Assembly: GCA_041655765.1 (NCBI GenBank)
Contig: JBBAEU010000008.1
Location: forward strand, 1 to 64,000
Direction: 5' to 3'
Source: Brumimicrobium sp041655765
GTDB taxonomy: Bacteria > Bacteroidota > Bacteroidia > Flavobacteriales_D > Crocinitomicaceae
Length of the DNA stretch: 64,000 nucleotides
The translations under genes were made by a program, and so were the position numbers. A model generated the notes under the pieces. It saw only the letters and a program-made list of their open reading frames with translations, searched no databases and had not been told where the DNA came from. Shown here in pieces: positions 42,626 through 52,725 of this stretch. Position 1 is the first letter of the stretch, and each line of letters starts with the position of its first letter.

Positions 42626-45253
42626 TTACATTATTCTTTGTTCTTCTTCCTCTGAAACTGGCTTTCTAAACTCAACTTTTCCATCAAATAAATCCACTAC
42701 AACATTTTGTGAAATATCGATTCTGTTAGCGAGCAATTCTTTAGATAACTCGTTTAGAATGTGCTTCTGAATAACACGTTTTACAGGCCTTGCCCCAAAA
42801 TGCGGGTCGTAACCAGTTTCAGCAATCCAGTCGATAACATCATCTTTTACAATTAATTGAATATTGCTCTTTTCTAAATGCTTTCTTAAATTGTTAAGCT
42901 GGATCAATACAATTTGTTGTGTATCTTCTTTTGTGAGTGGTGTAAATAAAACCAATTCGTCGATTCGGTTTAGAAATTCTGGACGAATATGTTGTTTTAA
43001 GAACTCATGCATTTCCATTTTTGTTTTTTCTGTAACTCTTGGAATTTCAACCTCTGTGACACCATCAAAATTTTCTTGGATTATGCTTGACCCCATATTT
43101 GTTGTCATAATAATCAATGTGTTTTTGAAATTTACCAATCGTCCTTTGTTGTCCGTTAATCGTCCATCGTCTAAAACTTGTAATAAAACGTTGAATACAT
43201 CGGGGTGTGCTTTTTCAATTTCATCTAATAGAATGATGGAGTAAGGTCTTCTACGAACAGCTTCCGTTAATTGTCCACCTTCATCGTAACCAATATATCC
43301 AGGAGGCGCACCAACTAATCGGCTTACGCTGTGTTTTTCTTGATATTCGCTCATATCAATCCTAGTCATTGCATTTTCATCGTTGAATAAGAACGAAGCC
43401 AAGGTTTTTGCCAACTCTGTCTTACCGACTCCAGTTGTTCCCATAAAAAGGAAAGAGCCAATCGGTCTGTCTGGATTTTGTAGTCCTGCTTTACTTCTAC
43501 GAACAGCATCAGAAACTGCTTCGATGGCTTCTTCTTGTCCCACAACTTTTAATCGGAGTTCATCTTCCAGTCTTAAAAGTTTGGAACGTTCGCTTTCCAG
43601 CATTTTAGAAACTGGGATCCCTGTCCATTTAGAAACAACATCCGCAATTTCTTCGGCATCCACTTCCTCTTTAATCATTTTACTATCCGCTTGAAGTTCG
43701 GCAAGTTTAGCTTTCCCGTTTTCAACTTCCGCTTCGAGTTCTTTGATTTTACCATAGCGCAATTCTGCTACTTTTCCGTAATCTCCTGCACGCTCCGCTT
43801 GTTCAGCTTGCAATTTTGCTTGTTCGATTTCTTCTTTAGAATTTTGAATGGTGTCAATTACATCCTTTTCCGCTTTCCATTTTGCCATAAACTCATCGCG
43901 TTGTTCGGAAAGGTTTGCCAATTCTGCCTTTAAATTGGAGAGTTTCTGCTTGTCATCTTCTCGTTTAATTGCTTCTCTTTCGATTTCCAATTGCATGATT
44001 TTTCTTTCAATCTCATCTAATTCTTCTGGTTTAGAATTGATTTCCATTCTTAATTTCGAAGCCGCTTCGTCAATTAAGTCAATCGCTTTATCGGGTAGAT
44101 ATCTATCCGTAATATATCTTTGGGAAAGTTCTACAGCTTGAATAATCGCATCGTCCTTGATTAGAACTTTATGGTGATTTTCATATTTTTCTTTAATACC
44201 ACGCAGAATAGAAATTGCATCTTCTGGTGTAGGCTCATCGATTAAAACTGTTTGGAAACGACGAACAAGTGCTTTGTCCTTTTCGAAATGCTTTTGGTAT
44301 TCGTCTAAAGTTGTCGCTCCAACTGCTCTAAGTTCTCCACGTGCGAGTGCTGGTTTTAAAATATTTGCAGCATCCATTGCGCCTTCTCCTCCGCCAGCTC
44401 CAACAAGTGTGTGAATCTCATCAATAAATAAGATGATCTCTCCGTCGGATTTTATGACTTCATTCACGACTGCTTTTAATCTCTCTTCAAATTCTCCTTT
44501 GTATTTTGCACCTGCTACCAAAGCGCCCATATCTAAAGAGTACACAATTTTTGACTTTAAGTTTTCAGGAACGTCTTCAGACACAATTCTTTGTGCAATT
44601 CCTTCAGCAATTGCCGTTTTTCCAACACCTGCTTCCCCAATCATAATCGGGTTGTTTTTTGTTCTACGGGTCAAAATCTGTAAAACACGACGAATTTCTT
44701 CATCGCGACCAATAATTGGATCCAATTTCCCAGTTTTTGCCATCTCGTTTAAGTTGTTGGCATATTTCTCTAAAGCCTTATAAGTGCCATCTTTTCCTTG
44801 AGAATCTACTGTTTGTCCATCTCTTAATTTCATAATTGCTTCTTTTAATTTAGGTTTTGTAAACCCATTGTCTTTCATCAATTGTCCTACAGCGTCATTT
44901 CCATCCATCAATGCATACAAAAGAACTTCTAGTGAAAGAAATTCATCTTTAAAATTACGCATCTCATTCATCCCATAACTCAAAACCCTTTGTAGAGAAT
45001 TACTTAAATAAATTTGGTTATTTCCTCCCTGCACTTTTGGATAGCTCTTAATGATGCTGTCTAGCGCAGAGGTAAACGTGATTAAATCTCTGTCAAATTC
45101 TTTAAATATAAAAGGAAGAACGCTGTCATCGACCATAATCATTCCACGTAAAATATGACCTGTGTCAATTGCTTGTTGACCATTTTCTTGGGCGATTCTT
45201 TGCCCTTCTGAAAATGCCAACTGTGTTTTAGTTGTCCATTTATTTGCGTCCAT
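42626..45253 (-). CDS. clpB: ATP-dependent disaggregase ClpB
   Basis: 875 residues. The N-terminal Clp repeats cover 1-145, AAA1 has GEAGVGKTAIAEG near 205, the coiled-coil middle domain (about 405-525) is rich in Glu/Lys/Leu, and AAA2 has GTTGVGKTELAKTL near 608. The middle domain separates ClpB from ClpA/ClpC. With DnaK it rescues aggregated proteins. A heat-shock promoter is not obvious in the 525-base upstream region. Confidence 0.97.
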   Translation of the reverse strand: MDANKWTTKTQLAFSEGQRIAQENGQQAIDTGHILRGMIMVDDSVLPFIFKEFDRDLITFTSALDSIIKSYPKVQGGNNQIYLSNSLQRVLSYGMNEMRNFKDEFLSLEVLLYALMDGNDAVGQLMKDNGFTKPKLKEAIMKLRDGQTVDSQGKDGTYKALEKYANNLNEMAKTGKLDPIIGRDEEIRRVLQILTRRTKNNPIMIGEAGVGKTAIAEGIAQRIVSEDVPENLKSKIVYSLDMGALVAGAKYKGEFEERLKAVVNEVIKSDGEIILFIDEIHTLVGAGGGEGAMDAANILKPALARGELRAVGATTLDEYQKHFEKDKALVRRFQTVLIDEPTPEDAISILRGIKEKYENHHKVLIKDDAIIQAVELSQRYITDRYLPDKAIDLIDEAASKLRMEINSKPEELDEIERKIMQLEIEREAIKREDDKQKLSNLKAELANLSEQRDEFMAKWKAEKDVIDTIQNSKEEIEQAKLQAEQAERAGDYGKVAELRYGKIKELEAEVENGKAKLAELQADSKMIKEEVDAEEIADVVSKWTGIPVSKMLESERSKLLRLEDELRLKVVGQEEAIEAVSDAVRRSKAGLQNPDRPIGSFLFMGTTGVGKTELAKTLASFLFNDENAMTRIDMSEYQEKHSVSRLVGAPPGYIGYDEGGQLTEAVRRRPYSIILLDEIEKAHPDVFNVLLQVLDDGRLTDNKGRLVNFKNTLIIMTTNMGSSIIQENFDGVTEVEIPRVTEKTKMEMHEFLKQHIRPEFLNRIDELVLFTPLTKEDTQQIVLIQLNNLRKHLEKSNIQLIVKDDVIDWIAETGYDPHFGARPVKRVIQKHILNELSKELLANRIDISQNVVVDLFDGKVEFRKPVSEEEEQRIM

Positions 45254-45471
45254 ATTAATATTTTTTTTTATTCAACTTTTATCAAATATTTGACCAATGT
45301 GGATATTTTTGTATATATGCGACATTATGACTTTTAAAGTAATTTTAAGATGACAAAAAGTCAGTCGGAAAAGCGTTTGCGAGTGGTAAATAATACAGGG
45401 TAAAACAATTTTCAAAGCAATTGTTTTTGCTAAAATGGAAAATTTATACTTCTTTTTTCCAATCTTAGTTA
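45254..45471. other. Intergenic region without recognisable gene
   Basis: The clpB upstream region. I see no RNA gene, repeat or intact coding sequence. The clpB promoter should lie here on the minus strand, but no exact TAnnTTTG is present near the start codon; AATATTTG (complement of about 45285-45292) is one base off. Confidence 0.4.
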
Positions 45472-45759
45472 AAAATTAATCGTGAAAAAGACAATTCTAT
45501 CTTTTTCTACTTTGATTCACTACTGGGAGTTATCCATTTGTTGGGATTTCTTTTTAGTTGGACAGAAATTGTGTTCTACGCAAAACCATTGTTGATTTTT
45601 ACACTAATTATCTTAGTACTTCTCCAAGTATCCTTTGTGGGCAAAAACATCTTTTTAGGAAATAATTTGAAAATTTATAAATATGAAAAGAAATGTAGCC
45701 TCAAAAATCACAAAATTCAGTACATTTACACAATAATTTCAATCTATTTGCGCTATTGA
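45472..45759 (+). pseudogene. Probable 5' remnant of a YhhN (lysoplasmalogenase-like) gene
   Basis: An open frame without a good start codon reads FFYFDSLLGVIHLLGFLFSW, then TEIVFYAKPLLIFTLIILVLL. This resembles the first two helices of YhhN/TMEM86-type membrane proteins, including the YAKPLL motif at the start of helix 2. After about residue 60 (VGKNIFLGNN) the similarity ends and the frame runs into non-descript sequence and a stop. The remaining helices are absent, so I read it as a truncated remnant. The family assignment is from memory and tentative. Confidence 0.4.
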
Positions 45760-45782
45760 GAATATGAAATTGAGAATATGAA
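45755..45782 (+). repeat. Perfect 14-bp tandem duplication across the porV start codon
   Basis: ATTGAGAATATGAA occurs at 45755-45768 and again at 45769-45782. Each copy holds an ATG, at 45764 and 45778. The first opens a five-codon frame (MKLRI) whose TGA overlaps the second ATG, which starts porV. Confidence 0.85.
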
Positions 45783-46857
45783 GAAGTTGATTCGGTTAAT
45801 TTTTGCAACACTATTTTTCGTGTCCCATATCGGTTATGCACAGGATTTAGCACCTAAATATTCAAACGAATTCTTACAAGTTGGTGTAGGCGCAAGAGCT
45901 TTGGGTATGGGAAATGCATTGGTGTCAAGCGTAAATGATGTTACGTCAGTTTATTGGAATCCTGCGGGATTAACACGTCAGGAAAAACGATTTGACGTTG
46001 GATTGATGCATTCTGAATATTTTGCTGGAATTGCGAAATATGACTACATCGGCTTGTCTTATAAAATTGACGAAAAAAGTGCCGTTGGTTTTGCTGGAAT
46101 CCGTTTTGGTGTTGACGATATTCCAAATACAACACAACTAGTTAATAACGAAGGTCAAGTTGATTATGACAGAATTACCCTTTTCTCAGCTGCAGATTAT
46201 GGGTTTATCTTTTCATACGCGAGAGAAATGCCTATTCCTGGGTTGACATTCGGAGGTTCTGTAAAAGTAATTTATCGAAAAGCAGGAGATTTCGCGAAAA
46301 GCTGGGGATTTGGCTTAGATGCAGGAATACAATATAATTTGAATGACAAATGGTATTTTGGGTTAATGGCGAGGGATGTAACATCAACGTTTAACGCATG
46401 GACATATAATTTAGATGATGATATGAAGGAAGTTTTTATTCAAACAGGGAACGAAATCCCTGAAAATGGACTTGAATTGACACTTCCAAGGTTTATCTTC
46501 GGTGCAAGTAGAAAAATTGATATCGGATGGCAAAATTTCTACATAATTCCAGAAGTTAATGTGGTTATGACAACAGACGGAAAGAGAAATACATTACTAA
46601 AGTCGAAAGTATTTAGTTTTGATCCAGTAGTTGGACTTGAAATCAATTGGAATAATACCATTGCTGTCAGAACGGGTGTTAATAATTTTCAATATGCAAA
46701 GAATTTTGACGATTCACGATCTTTAATGGTTCAGCCAAATATCGGTGTTGGTTTGACACTTAAAGGAATCACATTGGATTATTCATTTACAAATATTAGT
46801 AGTTCTAAAGAAGCATTGTTTTCACACGTTATATCTCTCAGGTTTGGATTCAAATAA
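45778..46857 (+). CDS. porV: Type IX secretion system outer-membrane protein PorV
   Basis: 359 residues. The signal peptide ends near SHIGYAQ. The mature protein is a FadL-like outer-membrane barrel with the PorV hallmarks SNEFLQVGVGARALGMGNAL near 28-47 and VYWNPAGLTRQEKRFDVGLM near 58-77. By family knowledge PorV carries secreted cargo from the translocon to the PorU sortase. The porU-family gene follows after 26 bases, so the pair forms an operon. The start is set by the second copy of a 14-bp duplication. Confidence 0.95.
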   Translation: MKKLIRLIFATLFFVSHIGYAQDLAPKYSNEFLQVGVGARALGMGNALVSSVNDVTSVYWNPAGLTRQEKRFDVGLMHSEYFAGIAKYDYIGLSYKIDEKSAVGFAGIRFGVDDIPNTTQLVNNEGQVDYDRITLFSAADYGFIFSYAREMPIPGLTFGGSVKVIYRKAGDFAKSWGFGLDAGIQYNLNDKWYFGLMARDVTSTFNAWTYNLDDDMKEVFIQTGNEIPENGLELTLPRFIFGASRKIDIGWQNFYIIPEVNVVMTTDGKRNTLLKSKVFSFDPVVGLEINWNNTIAVRTGVNNFQYAKNFDDSRSLMVQPNIGVGLTLKGITLDYSFTNISSSKEALFSHVISLRFGFK

Positions 46858-46883
46858 AGTCATCTCAATATTTTAAGCATCTT

Positions 46884-49800
46884 ATGAAAAATCTAATAAG
46901 CTTAATTATATTTCTACTATTCGCGAACGTTTCGTGGGCTCAACCTTATGGTAATGAATGGGTGAATTATAATCAAACCTATTACAAATTTCCAATTGCA
47001 GAAACTGGAATTTATAGAATTACTTTCCAAGATTTATACAATGCAGGTGTTCCGCTAAGTCAAGCAAATCCACAGAACATCCAAATTTTTGGTAAACAAA
47101 AGGAAATTCCTCTTTACATCAAAGATGGTGGTGATAATGAGTTTAATCCGGGAGATTATATAGAGTTTTATGCCGAAAGAAACGATGGATGGTTGGATTC
47201 TATCCTATATAATTCACCAGAAGATATTGGTAATCCATATTATTCGTTGTACAATGACACACTGTTTTATTTTCTAACGTGGACAAGTGGTTTAACCAAA
47301 AGATATTTAGAAGAAACCGATATTAATTTTTCTCTCTATCAACCTGCGGAATATGTTTTTGAAACCAAAGTAAGAAGTTTTAATTCTATGTATTATGGTG
47401 GATTTTCACAGTTTGATGCTTATTCATCTTTCTATTCGCCGGGTGAAGGTTGGGGCGGACAAAATCGGAATGGTGCAAGTAATTATACAGAAGTCATAGC
47501 ATTACCAACTCCATCTGTTTATCAAGGAGGAGGTGCGCCAGATGCAATTTTTCATGCAAAATCAAATAGCAATTCAAACGCTTCTTTCACTGGAACAGGA
47601 AATCATCATCTAAGGTGGGAGGTGGGTTCAAACAATGTTGTTTTATTTGATGAGGTTTTTACAGGCTATCAGCAAAAAATTGTAAATACTCCTATATCTC
47701 CGTCGGAACTAAGTAGCGGAAACACTGATTTTTATTTTAACATAATTGGCGATCAAGGGGCAACGACAGATTATCAGTCAATTAGTTTCTTAAGTTTAAA
47801 ATATCCCAGAACTACCCAAACAAGTGAACAATACTTTCATTGGGAAATTCCTAAAGCAAATATTCAAGCAAAAAGTAGAATTGATATTAATGGTGCAAGT
47901 TTGATAAATCCGTCTGCATACGTCTTTGGTGGTGGAATTAATCGTAAAATTCCTTTTGTTTTTGATAATGGAGTTTGGAAAGGATTGATCCCAAATGTTA
48001 TAAGTAATACCCAACAATTGGTTTTAGCATCTCAAAATAAAATTAAAAACATTTCTTCTCTTCAGCCTGTGAATGGAACAGGGAAGTTCATCGATTATAA
48101 ATCGCTGAATTTAGAAGATGCGTATATTATGGTTTACAATAAAAAAATGCAGTCATCTGTTGAAAATTATGCAAATTATAGGCGTTCTGTAAATGGTGGG
48201 ATGAATAATGTTATATTGATTGATGTTGAAGATGTTTCTATGCAGTATGGTGGTGGAATACCAAAGCATATTTTAGGAATTCGAAGAGTTGCAAATGAAA
48301 TTTATAATTATACAACTCAAAAGCCCAAAGCATTGTTTCTTGTAGGAAAAGGGATGACAGAAGCAAGTTACCCAAACATGGGAAGTGGAAACTCTCCTCG
48401 GAAAAACAGCACGGTTAACGAAGGAAATTTAGTGCCAAGCTATGGTTTTCCGTCTAGTGACATGTGCATTACGGCAAAATGGAATGGTTCGAGTAGTCTA
48501 ACGCCTGCTATACCAACTGGAAGAATTGCAGCAAGGAACAATGCAGAACTTGAATTGTATTTGGCGAAAATGCAGATTTATGAGGCGCAACAGAATCAAA
48601 CGGATATTTATAATAAAGAAAGGAAAGAATGGCAAAAGCAAATCCTTCATTTTGGAGGAGGATCAATTGCCTCTGAACAACTGATTTTTAAATCGTATCT
48701 GAATGGCATGAAACAAACTATTGAAGGACCAGATTATGGTGGAAATGTTCATTCATACTTTAAAACTACTTCCGACCCATTCAATCCTATCCAATCCAGC
48801 GAAGTAAATGAATTATTAGAGAAAGGAGTTTCTTTAATGAATTTCTTTGGACATGCAACAGCGGAAGGATTTGACCAAAATTTAGATAATCCGTCGAATT
48901 GGGGAAATACAGGAAAATATCCAATGGTACTTGGAAATGGTTGTTATACAGGAAATATCTTTAAACCAGACAATAATTCTACAGCTGAAAGTTTTGTGTT
49001 TGTTGAAGATTTAGGGGCGATTGGCTTTTTATCTTCTTCTGAATTAGGCTTTGCATCTTATCTAAACATGTATTCTTCTGAATTATATCGTCAAATTAGT
49101 CCTTTAAATTACGGAGGAACAATCGGTGAACAAATAGTTGAGACAATTCGAAAACTTGATCAAAATAATAGTGGGTTTTTAGTCGAAGCAATGACAATGC
49201 AATTTATTTTACATGGCGACCCAGGAATGAAGTTAAATTGGCACGCCAAACCTGAAATTGATTTGACTTCACAAGATGTATCTTTCGGTCCTGTCGCAAT
49301 CGACTTGTCAACAGACTCAATTTATGTACAAACAATTCTCACAAATCTTGGACGAAGTATTGTAGATACTTTCTCATTTACTGTTACCAGAAATTTTCCC
49401 AATTCAGCAATAGATTCAGTTTACCATTTTTCGATTCCAAAGTTGAATTATAAGGATACAGTCGTTTTTGCGATGCCACTTCAAGCATCAATAGGAGGCG
49501 GATTAAATGAATTTACTATTCAAGCAGATATCCCATCTTTTATATCAGAACAATATGATGAATATGGAAATAACCAGGTCATAACAAGTTTTTTTATCAA
49601 TATCGATGGAATCATGCCTGTTTGGCCTTATGATTATGCAGTCGTACCTAAGGATTCCGTAGTCGTTAAAGCATCGACAATTAATCCGATTGCTTCGTTT
49701 AAAACGTATCGTTTTGAAATTGATACAACAGACCTTTATAATAGTCCATTTAAAAAATATGCTTTGGTAAGTGGTTTGGGTGGAGTAAAAGAAGTACACC

Positions 49801-52022
49801 CAACTGAATGGATTAGTGCAAGTTCGAATATGCCTTCTTCATTGATATTAGAAGATAGCGTTTCGTATTTCTGGAGGGTTTCTATCGACTCCTCTGTTTT
49901 GGATTGGAGGGAAAGGTCATTTCAATATATTCCGAATAAAAGAGGATGGGGACAAGCACATTTTTTTCAATTTAAAAACGGAGAATTCAGTGGAATTGAG
50001 TATGATAGAAATGAACGTAAACGGCATTTTCAGTCTCAAGATTTAACCGTTTTTGCACAAGTTCATGATAATCCTACAACCAACTATGAATTTGCATCAA
50101 CCTTGTGGAGGGTAAATGGAATCGATGCTGAATATGGAATGTGTAGCACTGCACCCTCGATACATGTTGGTGTTGTCGATCCTTCAACGATGGAACCATG
50201 GGGTACAGCTTATCAAGGTCAGAATCCAGACCACAATTTTGGAAACGCAAATAACGAATCCGCTTGCCGTACGCGAGTAGAACATTTCTTTATATTTAGA
50301 CAAAACTCAACCGCACAATTGCAAGCGTTTGCAAATATGATAGATGCAGTTCCAGATGGACATATTTTAGTTATTTACACAGCAAGTCGCGCAATGTATT
50401 CTCAATGGCAAACTTATTATCCAGATTTGTTCAATTTGTTCAATAGTTTAGGTGCAACAGGCATGACGCCAACTTCTCCACAAAGAGCATTTATCATGAT
50501 TGCTAAAAAAGGCGTCGCTTCTTCTGCCGAAACCATACACGCTCAATTTGCTAAAGAATTTATCCAATTGTCAAGAACATATACAGGAGCAATTGGTCAA
50601 GGAGTTGAAACCTCAACAATAATTGGTCCTTCGATAGAATGGAAAACCGTTTACTGGAAGCAGGGAAGTTTAGAGACACCATCGAATGATTCAACAAGAT
50701 TAGTGATAAGGGGCTTAAATAAAGATAAGCAACCCCTAATCGAGATTGATACTGTTTTTACATCGAACGATTCAATTTTGTACTTAAACGATTTAATTCC
50801 AGCAAGTAATTATCCTTATTTACAATTAAGGGCTAAATATTTTGATCCCGTTACAGTTTCTCCAGCTCAGGTGAACCGCTGGCACGTTCTTTATGAGGAT
50901 GTCCCTGAAGCGGCAATTGACGGCTCAAACGGTGTGGTTTTACTGCCTCAAGATTCAGGTTCACTTCAGGAAGGGGTAGAGGTAAAATTTGCAATCGATG
51001 TTAAAAATATCAGTGATTTACACATGGATTCTTTGTTGGTTCACTATTGGGTAGTCGATGAAAACAACATAAAACATCCAATCAATTATCCGAGAAGAGA
51101 TTCGTTGAGAATTAACCAAGTTATAAGAGATACAATTTCATTCTCAACAGTTGGAATGCCTGGCTTTAACACACTTTGGATGGAAGTAAATCCTTATACA
51201 AAAGGAATTAATCAAGAATTTAAAGACCAACCAGAATTGACCCATTTTAATAATCTTTTGCAAATTCCATTTACTTTGAGTAGAGACGAAATCAATCCAA
51301 TTTTGGATGTTACTTTTGATGGAGAGCATATATTAAATGGTGATATTGTTAGCCCTTTCACAGAAATTGTGATTAGTTTACAAGATGAGAATCCCTTCTT
51401 ATTAATGAATGAAGACACAGATACGAGCAACTTTGGGATTTACTTAACTGATCCTTCTGGTAATCAAAAACATATTCCCTTTATGGATGGGGAAGGTAAT
51501 CAGATTTTAGAATGGATACCAGCCACAGAATCGAATCTACGCTTTAAAATTATTTATAATGCAGAATTTAAAGAAGGTGGAGAGTATGAGTTGTTTGTTC
51601 AAGGTGTAGATAAGGCAGGAAATCTTTCAGGAGACATCGAATACAGAATTCGATTTGAGGTGGATTTGGAATCTTCGATTACCCATTTAATGAACTACCC
51701 GAATCCATTTTCAACTTCTACAAGATTTGTGTTTACGTTAACGGGAATGGAGGTGCCAGATGATATGATTATTCAGATAATGACAGTTACAGGACGTATT
51801 GTTAGAGAAATAACTGAAGATGAATTAGGACCTATTCATATTGGAAGAAATATTACTGAATACGCATGGGATGGTCGCGATGAATTTGGAGATCAATTGG
51901 CAAACGGCGTGTATCTGTATCGTGTAAAGGCAAAAATTAACGGAGAAGATATTAAACATCGTGCTTCTGGTGCCGACCAATATTTTAAAAGGAACTGGGG
52001 AAAAATGTATTTGATGAGGTAG
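46884..52022 (+). CDS. porU: PorU-family type IX secretion sortase, long form
   Basis: 1712 residues, well above the roughly 1150-1300 of typical PorU; it may correspond to what is called PorU2. The signal peptide ends near ANVSWAQ. The N-terminal domain begins YGNEWVNYNQTYYKFPIAET. The C25 (gingipain-type) peptidase domain covers about 400-780, with catalytic His657 (NFFGHATAEGFD) and Cys687 (GNGCYTGN). After beta-rich domains, residues about 1086-1215 look like an ILEI/FAM3-like domain (IHVGVVDPSTMEPWG, DAVPDGHILVIYTASRAM, PQRAFIMIAKKG). The C-terminus from Met1603 (MNYPNPFSTSTRF) is a T9SS sorting-like domain, as in true PorU. The family removes sorting domains of cargo and attaches it to surface lipopolysaccharide. 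Confidence 0.88.
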   Translation: MKNLISLIIFLLFANVSWAQPYGNEWVNYNQTYYKFPIAETGIYRITFQDLYNAGVPLSQANPQNIQIFGKQKEIPLYIKDGGDNEFNPGDYIEFYAERNDGWLDSILYNSPEDIGNPYYSLYNDTLFYFLTWTSGLTKRYLEETDINFSLYQPAEYVFETKVRSFNSMYYGGFSQFDAYSSFYSPGEGWGGQNRNGASNYTEVIALPTPSVYQGGGAPDAIFHAKSNSNSNASFTGTGNHHLRWEVGSNNVVLFDEVFTGYQQKIVNTPISPSELSSGNTDFYFNIIGDQGATTDYQSISFLSLKYPRTTQTSEQYFHWEIPKANIQAKSRIDINGASLINPSAYVFGGGINRKIPFVFDNGVWKGLIPNVISNTQQLVLASQNKIKNISSLQPVNGTGKFIDYKSLNLEDAYIMVYNKKMQSSVENYANYRRSVNGGMNNVILIDVEDVSMQYGGGIPKHILGIRRVANEIYNYTTQKPKALFLVGKGMTEASYPNMGSGNSPRKNSTVNEGNLVPSYGFPSSDMCITAKWNGSSSLTPAIPTGRIAARNNAELELYLAKMQIYEAQQNQTDIYNKERKEWQKQILHFGGGSIASEQLIFKSYLNGMKQTIEGPDYGGNVHSYFKTTSDPFNPIQSSEVNELLEKGVSLMNFFGHATAEGFDQNLDNPSNWGNTGKYPMVLGNGCYTGNIFKPDNNSTAESFVFVEDLGAIGFLSSSELGFASYLNMYSSELYRQISPLNYGGTIGEQIVETIRKLDQNNSGFLVEAMTMQFILHGDPGMKLNWHAKPEIDLTSQDVSFGPVAIDLSTDSIYVQTILTNLGRSIVDTFSFTVTRNFPNSAIDSVYHFSIPKLNYKDTVVFAMPLQASIGGGLNEFTIQADIPSFISEQYDEYGNNQVITSFFINIDGIMPVWPYDYAVVPKDSVVVKASTINPIASFKTYRFEIDTTDLYNSPFKKYALVSGLGGVKEVHPTEWISASSNMPSSLILEDSVSYFWRVSIDSSVLDWRERSFQYIPNKRGWGQAHFFQFKNGEFSGIEYDRNERKRHFQSQDLTVFAQVHDNPTTNYEFASTLWRVNGIDAEYGMCSTAPSIHVGVVDPSTMEPWGTAYQGQNPDHNFGNANNESACRTRVEHFFIFRQNSTAQLQAFANMIDAVPDGHILVIYTASRAMYSQWQTYYPDLFNLFNSLGATGMTPTSPQRAFIMIAKKGVASSAETIHAQFAKEFIQLSRTYTGAIGQGVETSTIIGPSIEWKTVYWKQGSLETPSNDSTRLVIRGLNKDKQPLIEIDTVFTSNDSILYLNDLIPASNYPYLQLRAKYFDPVTVSPAQVNRWHVLYEDVPEAAIDGSNGVVLLPQDSGSLQEGVEVKFAIDVKNISDLHMDSLLVHYWVVDENNIKHPINYPRRDSLRINQVIRDTISFSTVGMPGFNTLWMEVNPYTKGINQEFKDQPELTHFNNLLQIPFTLSRDEINPILDVTFDGEHILNGDIVSPFTEIVISLQDENPFLLMNEDTDTSNFGIYLTDPSGNQKHIPFMDGEGNQILEWIPATESNLRFKIIYNAEFKEGGEYELFVQGVDKAGNLSGDIEYRIRFEVDLESSITHLMNYPNPFSTSTRFVFTLTGMEVPDDMIIQIMTVTGRIVREITEDELGPIHIGRNITEYAWDGRDEFGDQLANGVYLYRVKAKINGEDIKHRASGADQYFKRNWGKMYLMR

Positions 52023-52032
52023 AATTTGAATG

Positions 52033-52115
52033 TGCCCAGAGGGGGACTCGAACCCCCACGTACTTAGTACACATGTCCCTCAAACATGCCTGTCTACCAA
52101 TTTCAGCACCTGGGC
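52033..52115 (-). tRNA. tRNA-Leu (GAG)
   Basis: An 83-base class II tRNA read on the minus strand. The acceptor GCCCAGG pairs with TCTGGGC (one G-T), discriminator A, and CCA is not encoded. The anticodon stem CATGT/ACATG closes the loop TTGAGGG, giving anticodon GAG. A long variable arm with GTAC/GTAC pairing and the T arm GGGGGTTCGAGTCCCCC complete it. It would read CUC and CUU codons. Confidence 0.95.
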
Positions 52116-52179
52116 AATTAATTAATTTGGATGCAAAAGTAAGAATTTAATTCTTACTGATGGTATTTTGTGTTCAGAA

Positions 52180-52620
52180 TTACCGTTTTTTTTGAAAAAA
52201 ATCTTGTATTAAAAATCGTGATTCTTCCTCTAAAACGCCACCAAAAACTTCTGTTGTAGGATGAAAAATATTCGGGTATCTTGTAGCACCTCTTTTTGGG
52301 TCGCTTGCGCCAAATACAACCCTACTTATTTGCGACCAATTCAATGCTCCAGCACACATAACGCAAGGTTCTAAAGTAACATAAAGTGTACATTTTTGTA
52401 AATATTTTCCGCCAATACTTTCCGCCGCTGATGTTATACAAAGCATTTCTGCATGCGCTGTTACATCGTTAAGTTGTTCTGTTAAATTATGCCCTTTTGC
52501 TAAAATTTTATTGTTTGCCACAATTACAGCACCAACAGGTACCTCGTCTAGTTCATAAGCCTTTGCAGCCTCGCGAAGGGCAATTCTCATATAATATTCA
52601 TCGTCAAATGGGTCAATCAT
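52180..52620 (-). CDS. tadA: tRNA-specific adenosine deaminase (TadA-like nucleoside deaminase)
   Basis: 146 residues, a CMP/dCMP deaminase-fold enzyme. Zinc ligands and the catalytic Glu are in HAE at 56-58 and PCVMC at 85-89. EVPVGAVIV precedes them, as in TadA. The enzyme converts A34 to inosine in tRNA-Arg; guanine deaminase is a less likely alternative because the C-terminus lacks its features. It lies directly upstream of the tRNA-Leu gene on the same strand. Confidence 0.88.
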   Translation of the reverse strand: MIDPFDDEYYMRIALREAAKAYELDEVPVGAVIVANNKILAKGHNLTEQLNDVTAHAEMLCITSAAESIGGKYLQKCTLYVTLEPCVMCAGALNWSQISRVVFGASDPKRGATRYPNIFHPTTEVFGGVLEEESRFLIQDFFQKKR

Positions 52621-52725
52621 AATTCCTATTTTGGAATTAAAAGTATAATTAATATTATGATTGAAAAAATTTATTGAATTATTTTGTTACCTTGTGGATA
52701 ATTTAACATTATATAAATAAACATT

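Noticed and set aside
43383..44783. Several plus-strand frames of 80-126 codons opposite clpB
   Set aside because: They are shadows of the conserved clpB reading frame and carry no recognisable domain.
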